DNA of 63,544 nt, taken from the NCBI GenBank assembly GCA_902623545.1, contig CACNUI010000006.1:1-63544 (forward strand), given 5' to 3'. Every line of letters begins with the position of its first letter. The stretch's first letter is position 1. Positions 18,629-25,399 of this stretch are shown here, piece by piece. The notes below the pieces were generated by a model. It was not told where the DNA came from and did not search any database. It was given only the letters and a program-made list of their open reading frames with translations. Source of the DNA: an uncultured Alphaproteobacteria bacterium (GTDB taxonomy: Bacteria; Pseudomonadota; Alphaproteobacteria; HIMB59; GCA-002718135). The translations under genes were made by a program, and so were the position numbers.

Positions 18629-19384
18629 ATGCTAACAAACTTTTGGGAAGAATTAACAACAAATGAAATAAAAAAAATAAATAGAAAAACAGTTTTAATT
18701 TTCCCATTTTCATCAATAGAACAACACGGTCCGCATCTTCCATTAAATACTGATAAAAAAATTCTTGAAGGAATATTATTAGAATTTAATAAAAAATATA
18801 ATTCAAATAAATATTTAATTATGCCTGAAATATATTTTGGTTCAGCTGCTGAACATATAGATTTTGATGGAACTATAAGTATTGATTCATTGGAATTTAT
18901 ATCACATTCTTTATCAATTTTAGAAAATGTATGTAAGTTGAAATTTAAAAATATATTACTTTTAAATAGTCATGGTGGGCAAATTAGCCATATTGATATT
19001 ATTGCTAAAGAATTAAAATCGGAATTTAAAATAAATATAGTAAAAGGAACATATTTTTTATTTGATCAATTTAAAGGTATTATATCAAGTAAAGAAAAAG
19101 ACTTTGGTTATCATGGTGGGGAATTTGAAACATCCATTATGTTATATTTATTTCCAAATCTTGTAAGACAATCAAAAATTTTTAAAAACAAACTATCTCC
19201 AGATTATTTATCTTCTAAAATCATTTCTTATGAAAAAAATATTAAGAAAGCATGGTTAACTAGAGAACTTTCAAAAAATGGCATTATTGGTGATCCAACT
19301 AATGCAAGTTCAATAAAAGGGAAAAAAATAGTAGAAAAAGTAATAATTTGTTTGAAAAAAATAATTAATGAAATGTATAATTAG
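18629..19384 (+). CDS. creatininase-family amidohydrolase
   Basis: 251 residues, family length. All five metal ligands expected for creatininase folds are visible: Glu31 and His33 in the EQHGPHLPLNTD motif (31-42), Asp42, His115 in NSHGGQ and Glu165 in HGGEFETS. Besides creatininase, this family includes the archaeal FAPy deformylase (ArfB) that acts on the formylated GTP-ring-opening product in riboflavin/F420 synthesis, and MftE of mycofactocin. Given the RibA- and RibD-like neighbours, an ArfB-like amide hydrolysis on a pyrimidine intermediate is more plausible than creatinine breakdown; this is context-based. Its stop overlaps the convergent gene by 4 bases. Confidence 0.86.
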   Translation: MLTNFWEELTTNEIKKINRKTVLIFPFSSIEQHGPHLPLNTDKKILEGILLEFNKKYNSNKYLIMPEIYFGSAAEHIDFDGTISIDSLEFISHSLSILENVCKLKFKNILLLNSHGGQISHIDIIAKELKSEFKINIVKGTYFLFDQFKGIISSKEKDFGYHGGEFETSIMLYLFPNLVRQSKIFKNKLSPDYLSSKIISYEKNIKKAWLTRELSKNGIIGDPTNASSIKGKKIVEKVIICLKKIINEMYN

Positions 19385-19851
19385 GGTATTATAACAATTT
19401 CATCTTCACCTCTTAAATTGTTATAAAATTTTACGTCATCGTATTTTACTTCTTTATCAATAATATTTACAGTTTTATGATCTAAAGAAAAATAAATTGG
19501 ATTTATAATATTATTGTATCTTTGTTGGAATTCTAAGGCTATTTCTTTTTTAAGTGTCCAACTAAAACCATCTTCAGAACCTGCTCTATAAATTTTAATA
19601 TTTTCATTTAAATTTTTTTTGAAGAAATTTATAGGTTCTCTCATTGTCAATATATCAATCCATTTTTCCCGGTTTTGAATTTGAGAATTATGTTCTGATT
19701 TTGACCAAGTATCTATTATAATTGTCCAATGCTCTTTATCAGTTAAATTTTTTTGATAATTGGGAAGTAAGTCCCAGAGACCGTCAACTTTTATCCAGTC
19801 ATGATAGGATAAAATACACTGTGATAATTCATAAAAAGTATTTTTTGACAT
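19381..19851 (-). CDS. hypothetical protein, possible ADP-ribosyltransferase fold
   Basis: 156 residues, not recognised as a named family. The C-terminal two thirds carry the three landmarks of R-S-E type ADP-ribosyltransferases in order: Arg89 in a strand (KIYRAGSEDG), a Ser-Trp-Thr tripeptide at 97-99 in the position of the STS motif followed by a helix KKEIALEFQQRY, and a terminal Glu149-Asp-Glu151 (RGEDEIVII) resembling the ExE catalytic pair. If correct, it would transfer ADP-ribose from NAD to a target or be an inactive relative. It begins at the base next to the end of the histidine phosphatase gene on the same strand, so the two are probably one operon. No antitoxin-like or macrodomain gene is adjacent. 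Confidence 0.55.
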   Translation of the reverse strand: MSKNTFYELSQCILSYHDWIKVDGLWDLLPNYQKNLTDKEHWTIIIDTWSKSEHNSQIQNREKWIDILTMREPINFFKKNLNENIKIYRAGSEDGFSWTLKKEIALEFQQRYNNIINPIYFSLDHKTVNIIDKEVKYDDVKFYNNLRGEDEIVIIP

Positions 19852-20418
19852 TTATATTGAAAATTTTTTACATACTTCTTGATAATTACATATAAAAAAT
19901 TCACAATTATCCATCATATAATCAGTTATTTGGCTAAGAAATGTACCATGACTTACAAGTACTATATTATTTGCATCTAAATTTCTTATTTTTAATAAAA
20001 ATTTAATAAGTCGATTTCTAATATCATTATGTGATTCTTGTTTAATTAATTTTTCATTTATTGGGATATTATTATTCCACCAATAATTTTCTAATTTTGA
20101 AAAATCATAGTTTTTAAAAATTTTTTTCAATGCTTTGGGCTGTCTACCAACATCACATGAATGATATAAATGTTCTCTAATTAAAGGTTCAAATTCTGGT
20201 TTGTGATTTGGAAAAATTATTGAAAAAGTTTCAATAGTTCTTGTTAGAGGTGAGCAAAAATATTTGTCAAAAGATAAATCTTTAATTCTATAATGTAGCT
20301 TTTTTGCCTGCGATACTCCTCTTTCAGTAATTTTTGCATCATAATAATAAGTTGGATTATCTAGATCTGAAGCGGCATTGGCTAGTGATTCTGCATGTCT
20401 AATTACACAAAGTTTCAT
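19852..20418 (-). CDS. histidine phosphatase (phosphoglycerate-mutase-like)
   Basis: 188 residues of the histidine phosphatase superfamily. The phospho-accepting RHG-type motif is CVIRHAESLAN near residue 8 (RHA, as in many members), with KYFCSPLTRTIETFS for the second arginine and IVLVSHGTFLSQI for the second catalytic histidine. Substrate unknown; such proteins dephosphorylate sugars, nucleotides or phosphoproteins. It is directly followed on the same strand by the possible ADP-ribosyltransferase gene. Start is at ATG 20416-20418. Confidence 0.82.
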   Translation of the reverse strand: MKLCVIRHAESLANAASDLDNPTYYYDAKITERGVSQAKKLHYRIKDLSFDKYFCSPLTRTIETFSIIFPNHKPEFEPLIREHLYHSCDVGRQPKALKKIFKNYDFSKLENYWWNNNIPINEKLIKQESHNDIRNRLIKFLLKIRNLDANNIVLVSHGTFLSQITDYMMDNCEFFICNYQEVCKKFSI

Positions 20419-20442
20419 AAAAAATATTATATATTTAATTAT

Positions 20443-20580
20443 TTATTTTCTTGAGGATACTGCTAATAACAACGGTATAATCATTACTAAAGCCATTAGT
20501 ACTGATGGGTTGAATAACCAATAAAGGACACCTAATGAAAATATTAGCATCCAAAACTCATTTTTATAAAAAAATTTCAT
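20443..20580 (-). CDS. 45-residue predicted membrane peptide
   Basis: A short minus-strand frame: it begins MKFFYKNEFWMLIF, has two hydrophobic runs separated by YWLFNPSV, and ends LLLAVSSRK before TAA. It fills most of the 176-base gap between the mtkB stop and the histidine phosphatase start, beginning 15 bases after mtkB ends and in the same direction, so it could ride on the mcl-mtk transcript. The clean initiator, positive ends and membrane character favour a real small protein. No clear ribosome binding site is seen. I do not recognise a family. Confidence 0.42.
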   Translation of the reverse strand: MKFFYKNEFWMLIFSLGVLYWLFNPSVLMALVMIIPLLLAVSSRK

Positions 20581-20594
20581 TGGGTTTAATAATA

Positions 20595-21491
20595 TTAATT
20601 TAAATTATTTTCTAGTAATACTTTTTTAACTGTTTCACCCATAACTGATGGGTTTTTGGATATTGTTACTCCGTATTCTTTTAACAATTCAACTTTTTCT
20701 ACCGCACTTTCTCCATAAGCTGAAACTATTGCTCCTGCATGTCCCATAACACGGCCTTTTGGTGCAGTTAATCCAGCGATATAAGCAATAACTGGTTTTG
20801 ACATATTTTCCTTGGCAAATTTACCAGCTTCAACTTCTTGAGGTCCACCAATTTCACCTATCATTAAAACTGCTATTGTTTCATCATCATTTTCAAATTT
20901 TTCTATTATATCTCTAAAAGAACTACCATTAATTGGGTCACCTCCAATTCCAACACTTGTAGAAACGCCAATATCTAAATCTTTTAGTTGTTGTGCAGCT
21001 TCATATCCCAAAGTACCAGATCTACTAACTATTCCTATTTTACCTTCTTTGTAAATATGACCAGGCATAATACCTAACATAGATTTACCAGGGCTAATTA
21101 TTCCTGCGCAATTCGGACCCACTAATCCCATTTTTTTATCTTTTGGATATCTTCTCATGTATCTTTTTATTTTAACCATATCATGAGAGGGAATACCATC
21201 AGTAATAGCCACACACGTTTTAATACCTGCATCAGCAGCTTCCATTGCTGAATCTGCTGCAAAGGCTGGTGGGACAAATAAAATTGATGTTGATGCTCCA
21301 GTTTGATCTACAGCTTCTTTAACAGTATTAAATACAGGAAGATTTAAATGAGTCATACCACCCTTACCAGGTGTTACCCCGCCAACAACGTTAGAACCAT
21401 ACTTAATCATTTCTTCAGCATGAAAACTTCCAATTTTTCCAGTGAATCCTTGGACTAAAATCTTTGTATTTTTGTGAATGATGATAGACAT
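20595..21491 (-). CDS. mtkB: malate-CoA ligase (malate thiokinase) alpha subunit, SucD-like
   Basis: 298 residues of the CoA-binding/ligase alpha family. CoA loop (GFTGKIGSFHAEEMIKYGSNVVGG), the phosphohistidine neighbourhood RVMGHAGAIVSAYGESA and ISPGKSMLGIMPGHIY are clear. It resembles succinyl-CoA synthetase, but specific stretches such as VKIKRYMRRYPKDKK and GPNCAGIISPGKSMLGIMPG match serine-cycle MtkB as I recall it better than SucD. It lies two bases downstream of the beta subunit gene and in the same operon as malyl-CoA lyase, which supports malate + CoA + ATP to malyl-CoA. A SucD role cannot be excluded without checking whether a second sucCD pair exists. Confidence 0.82.
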   Translation of the reverse strand: MSIIIHKNTKILVQGFTGKIGSFHAEEMIKYGSNVVGGVTPGKGGMTHLNLPVFNTVKEAVDQTGASTSILFVPPAFAADSAMEAADAGIKTCVAITDGIPSHDMVKIKRYMRRYPKDKKMGLVGPNCAGIISPGKSMLGIMPGHIYKEGKIGIVSRSGTLGYEAAQQLKDLDIGVSTSVGIGGDPINGSSFRDIIEKFENDDETIAVLMIGEIGGPQEVEAGKFAKENMSKPVIAYIAGLTAPKGRVMGHAGAIVSAYGESAVEKVELLKEYGVTISKNPSVMGETVKKVLLENNLN

Positions 21492-21493
21492 GA

Positions 21494-22654
21494 TTATCTA
21501 AGAACCTTCACTGCTTTATTTGCTGCATCTTCTAAAGTTGATGCTTCAATATAATTTATATTGCTTTTTTTAAGTATTTCATTTCCTTTTTCGACGTTAG
21601 TTCCAGCTAAACGTATAACTAAAGGATGTTTAATTTCAATTTTTGATAAAGCTTGAACAATTCCTTCTGCAACCCAATCACATCTGTTAATCCCTGCAAA
21701 GATATTAACTAATATTACCTTAACTTTTGTGTCCATAGAGATTAACTTAAAAGCTTTAACTATTTTTTCAGGTGTTGCGCCTCCGCCAACATCTAAAAAA
21801 TTTGCAGGTTGACCACCAGCAAGTTTTATCATGTCCATTGAAGCCATTGCTAATCCTGCACCATTAATAATATTACCAATATTCCCATCTAAGCTTACAT
21901 AATTCATTCCTCTGTCAGAAGCATAAACCTCATTTGAATTTTCTTGTGTTTTATCTCTAAGTTCTGCAATTTCGTCTCTTCTAAACATTGCATTATTATC
22001 AAAACTCATTTTACAATCTAATGCTAATATTTCATCTTGGTGTGATACAACTAATGGGTTAACTTCAACCATTGTTGCATCAAGCTCACTAAAAGCTTTA
22101 TAACAACCAATAATTGTATTTGCAGCTCTTGAGATCAATTTGGATTCAATTCCTAAACCAAAAGCTATTTCTCTTGCTTGAAATTGTTGAATACCAACTG
22201 CTACTTCTATTTTAGATCGTATAATTGTTTCAGGTTTTTCTTTTGAAATTTCTTCAACACTCATTCCACCTTCTGTTGAGGCTACAACCATTATACTTTC
22301 TGAAGATCTATCAAATACTAAACCTAAATATAATTCATGTTTTATATCAGTTGCTTCTTCAATATAAATTCTATTTATTATCTTGCCCTCTGGACCAGTT
22401 TGGTTTGTAATTAATTTTTTACCTAACAATTTATCAGTTGCATCAGCAACTTCTAACGGAGAATTACATATTATAATTCCTCCCGCTTTACCTCTAGCAC
22501 CAGAGTGAACTTGCGCTTTTACAACCCATTTAGAACCACCAATTTCTCTCGCTTTATTTTCTGCATTTTCTGGACTATAAACAACACCTCCAGTAGGAAT
22601 TTTAACACCAAAATCGGACAATATTTTTTTTGCTTGATATTCGTGTATGTCCAT
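21494..22654 (-). CDS. mtkA: malate-CoA ligase (malate thiokinase) beta subunit, SucC-like
   Basis: 386 residues with ATP-grasp fold followed by a CoA-ligase domain. It begins MDIHEYQAKKILSDFGV, has KAQVHSGARGKAGG for nucleotide binding and VNIFAGINRCDWVAEGIV where SucC has FGGIVRCD. That substitution and AVGIQQFQAREIAFGLGIE are features I associate with MtkA of serine-cycle methylotrophs. The start overlaps the last base of the upstream mcl stop, and mtkB follows after two bases, indicating translational coupling of all three genes. Function with MtkB: ATP-dependent formation of L-malyl-CoA, the substrate cleaved by the neighbouring lyase. Confidence 0.83.
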   Translation of the reverse strand: MDIHEYQAKKILSDFGVKIPTGGVVYSPENAENKAREIGGSKWVVKAQVHSGARGKAGGIIICNSPLEVADATDKLLGKKLITNQTGPEGKIINRIYIEEATDIKHELYLGLVFDRSSESIMVVASTEGGMSVEEISKEKPETIIRSKIEVAVGIQQFQAREIAFGLGIESKLISRAANTIIGCYKAFSELDATMVEVNPLVVSHQDEILALDCKMSFDNNAMFRRDEIAELRDKTQENSNEVYASDRGMNYVSLDGNIGNIINGAGLAMASMDMIKLAGGQPANFLDVGGGATPEKIVKAFKLISMDTKVKVILVNIFAGINRCDWVAEGIVQALSKIEIKHPLVIRLAGTNVEKGNEILKKSNINYIEASTLEDAANKAVKVLR

Positions 22655-23592
22655 TACTTACTTTCAATTAAGTTATTAATATTTACAACATTCTCAGCCA
22701 TTCTAGCAGATGCAGCATCTATCATTCTTCCATCAAGCTGAGCAGCGCCCTTTCCTTCAGCAGCAGCTTTTTCTAATTCTAATAATATTCTTTTTGCTTT
22801 ATCTATCTCTTCTTTGGGTGGAGAAAAAACTTCATTAGCTAAATCTATTTGCGATGGATGTATTGCCCATTTACCCTCAAAACCAATTGCTGAAGCTCTT
22901 TTTGCTGCATCAAGATATCCTTCTTTGTCATTAAAATCACCAAAAGGTCCATCTATTGCTCTTAAGCCATATGACCTACAGGTCATTACTAAAGTTGATA
23001 AACCATGATGCCATTGGTCACCAGGATAATCAGGATTTAAACCTCCTATGACAACGGTTCTTGCTCGCATACTTGCTGCATAATCTGCAACTCCAAAGTG
23101 TAATGCTTCTAGTCTTGAGCTTGATGTTGCGATTGATTGAATATTAGACATTCCTAGTGCTGTTTCAATTAAACATTCTAAACCTATTCTATTTTCAAAT
23201 TTTTTATTTTGTTCAATTTGATTAAGCATACAATCAACCATATATACATCAGATGATGAGCCTACTTTTGGAATTAATAATGTATCAATCTTATCACCGA
23301 CCTCTTCTATAATTTCAATCACATCACGATACATATAGTGTGTATCCAAGCCGTTAATTCTTATAGAGATTGTTTTACCTTCTTCTCTCCAATTATATTC
23401 TTTTATTGCGCTAATAACATTTTTTCTTGCATCAATTTTATCATTTGGAGATACTGCATCTTCTAAATCTAAAAAAATATAATCGGCATTTGATTTTAAT
23501 GCTTTTTCAAACATGTTTGGATTAGAGCCTGGAACAGCCAATTCACTTCTGTGCAATCTAGATTTAGCAGGTTTATAAAATAAATGGCTCAT
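22654..23592 (-). CDS. mcl: L-malyl-CoA / beta-methylmalyl-CoA lyase, CitE-like
   Basis: 312 residues of the HpcH/HpaI/CitE family. It shows RLHRSELAVPGSNPNMFEKA at the N-terminus, IFLDLEDAVSPNDK with the metal-binding acids, IRINGLDTHYMYRD, IGLECLIETALGM and HFGVADYAASMRAR. These are characteristic of malyl-CoA lyases that split malyl-CoA to glyoxylate and acetyl-CoA, reversibly. First gene of the mcl-mtkA-mtkB operon. The direction in this cell is unknown: it could split malyl-CoA for one-carbon assimilation or condense glyoxylate (for example from purine breakdown encoded further along) with acetyl-CoA. Confidence 0.9.
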   Translation of the reverse strand: MSHLFYKPAKSRLHRSELAVPGSNPNMFEKALKSNADYIFLDLEDAVSPNDKIDARKNVISAIKEYNWREEGKTISIRINGLDTHYMYRDVIEIIEEVGDKIDTLLIPKVGSSSDVYMVDCMLNQIEQNKKFENRIGLECLIETALGMSNIQSIATSSSRLEALHFGVADYAASMRARTVVIGGLNPDYPGDQWHHGLSTLVMTCRSYGLRAIDGPFGDFNDKEGYLDAAKRASAIGFEGKWAIHPSQIDLANEVFSPPKEEIDKAKRILLELEKAAAEGKGAAQLDGRMIDAASARMAENVVNINNLIESK

Positions 23593-23649
23593 TTTAAAAA
23601 AAAATATATATTTGATTAATATTATAAAAGCGATAAAAAAATTTAAATA

Positions 23650-24306
23650 TTATAAAGATATTTCTTTTAGGCAATTTTCATCATTATTTTTTGGATTATT
23701 TACAATTTTTGATACTGGATAAAAGTCTAAATCATCCTCGATAATACTTTTGTTTTTATGTAGAAATTCATTTTTATTATCCTTAAGAAAATCAAGACCC
23801 TCATTATGAGACATAATAAGAGGCATTCTATAATGTATATAGGAAAGGTTTTCATTTGCTTCTTTGGTAATGATACAGACAACATTCATTTTTTTATTAT
23901 CTCTGATTTCCTCCCTCCAAATTCCGCCAAAAAATAATAATTCATTTCTAGGAATTGATATTAAATATGGTTGTTTTTGATTATTTATATTTTTCCATTC
24001 ATAGTATCCATTTGCAATAATAAGACATTTTCTTTTAGTAAATGATTCTTTAAATAAATATTTATCATTAATCGTTTCAATTCTTGCATTAATAACAAAT
24101 TGTGTATGATTATTTTGTTTACTAAAAAAACTATAACTCCAAATAAAAGCATCTATTAAAAGTTTATGGTTGCTTTCATAAATAATATTTACGATATTAG
24201 AAGGTGATATATTGTAAGACTTATGCGCGTAATTTAAAACTTCAGAGTTAGGAAATAGTTTTATAATTTTTTCTTTATCTTCAGTACTTGTAAATCTTCC
24301 GCACAC
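23650..24306 (-). CDS. yedK: SRAP-domain protein (HMCES/YedK family)
   Basis: 218 residues. SRAP proteins crosslink covalently to abasic sites in single-stranded DNA through Cys2, protecting them during replication. The required start MCGRFTS is present so Cys2 becomes N-terminal after methionine removal. The conserved FVINARIETI (asparagine), CLIIANGYYEWK (glutamate) and HYRMPLI (histidine) segments follow. Length is typical. Its start overlaps the last base of the upstream DUF4864 gene, so they are co-transcribed. Confidence 0.93.
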   Translation of the reverse strand: MCGRFTSTEDKEKIIKLFPNSEVLNYAHKSYNISPSNIVNIIYESNHKLLIDAFIWSYSFFSKQNNHTQFVINARIETINDKYLFKESFTKRKCLIIANGYYEWKNINNQKQPYLISIPRNELLFFGGIWREEIRDNKKMNVVCIITKEANENLSYIHYRMPLIMSHNEGLDFLKDNKNEFLHKNKSIIEDDLDFYPVSKIVNNPKNNDENCLKEISL

Positions 24307-24764
24307 TATGATGCTTGTGATAAAGGCATTGGTCTAGAAACACCGACAGTCATCCAGCAATCTTTAAATTCACCATTTTGCTCTACTTTTTCAACCGTCC
24401 ATTCAAAACCAAATTTTTTTCCATTACTATCTGTAAGCTCTACAAAGTAATATGAACTTTTTTCTTGTTCCTTAACAGGAATAATATTGTGTTCTAAGTG
24501 ATCAATCATCATTGCATAGGATGGATTTTTAATCATCCTAATAAAATTGTCTAGAGGACCTGTGTATATTCTATTATTTGGATGTGCAAATTCCCAAGTT
24601 TGTTCAATACCGGCATCGTCAAAAGGTAAATTATTTTTTTGTAGTGCTTTCAATTGAATTGAAATGACTTCTTTAGGACCAATTGAAGGGTCTGGTTTAA
24701 TCATTTCTCCATAAACATTTTTTGATAATAAAATAAACAAACTAAACAATATAATTTTGTGCAT
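24306..24764 (-). CDS. exported DUF4864-like protein
   Basis: 152 residues with a clear N-terminal signal peptide (MHKIILFSLFILLSKNVYG). The mature part reads as a small NTF2-like/DUF4864 domain: VISIQLKALQKNNLPFDDAGI, TWEFAHPNNRIYTGPLDNFIRMIKN and FGFEWTVEKV. DUF4864 is common in alphaproteobacteria and has no established function. It is periplasmic by signal sequence, in one operon with the SRAP gene, and divergent by 35 bases from the LysE exporter. Confidence 0.78.
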   Translation of the reverse strand: MHKIILFSLFILLSKNVYGEMIKPDPSIGPKEVISIQLKALQKNNLPFDDAGIEQTWEFAHPNNRIYTGPLDNFIRMIKNPSYAMMIDHLEHNIIPVKEQEKSSYYFVELTDSNGKKFGFEWTVEKVEQNGEFKDCWMTVGVSRPMPLSQAS

Positions 24765-24799
24765 AATTTAAAAATAGTGTAATTATAACTTAAGGCAAT

Positions 24800-25399
24800 A
24801 TGTATATTTATGATTTTATCCAAGGATTAATAATTGGAGGAACATTAATTGTAGCCATAGGACCTCAAAATTTATTTGTAATTCAGCAAGGGCTTAAAAA
24901 ATCTTATGTTTTTACAGTTACTTTATTTTGCAGTCTATCTGACAGTTTACTAATTGTAATCGGAATAAATCTATCTAATTATATTGTGCAAATTAATCCA
25001 AGTATTATAGGATTAATAAAAGTATTAGGTGGAATTTGGCTTATATTTTATGGATTAAATAAAGTCATAAAATTAAATCAAATTAAAGATATAAATAAAG
25101 AATTAAATATAATTAATGAATACGGAAAAGTACTAATTACCTTATTCCTTATTACATTCGCAAATCCTCATGTTTATTTAGATACAATTATTTTACTTGG
25201 ATCATTATCAACAAATTTTAATGATCAATTTTCATTTGGTGTTGGAGCAATTTTGGCTAGTTTTTTATTTTTCTTTTGTTTAGGATATATGTCAAAGTTT
25301 TTATCAAAATATATTTATTCGAATAAAACTTGGTTTTGGATTGATCTAATCATTGGTCTGCTAATGATTAGTTATGGAATATATTTTATAATTTTCTAA
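24800..25399 (+). CDS. LysE/ArgO-family amino acid exporter
   Basis: 199 residues, six hydrophobic segments. The N-terminal signature GGTLIVAIGPQNLFVIQQGLKK and the CSLSDSLLIVIGI segment are those of the LysE/ArgO exporters for basic amino acids, and TFANPHVYLDTIILLGS is the conserved mid-protein motif. Length is family-typical. Substrate is most likely lysine or arginine but is not proven by sequence. Its 3' end overlaps the convergent three-domain fusion gene by 14 bases. Confidence 0.9.
   Translation: MYIYDFIQGLIIGGTLIVAIGPQNLFVIQQGLKKSYVFTVTLFCSLSDSLLIVIGINLSNYIVQINPSIIGLIKVLGGIWLIFYGLNKVIKLNQIKDINKELNIINEYGKVLITLFLITFANPHVYLDTIILLGSLSTNFNDQFSFGVGAILASFLFFFCLGYMSKFLSKYIYSNKTWFWIDLIIGLLMISYGIYFIIF

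Noticed and set aside
20595..22654. Reading the two ligase genes as succinyl-CoA synthetase sucCD
   Set aside because: They are translationally coupled to malyl-CoA lyase and carry MtkAB-type residues. sucCD would normally lie near mdh or sucAB, which are not here.
23593..23649. Possible glycine or other riboswitch before the mcl-mtkA-mtkB operon
   Set aside because: The spacer is only 57 bases of A/T-rich sequence, too short and without conserved aptamer-like stems.
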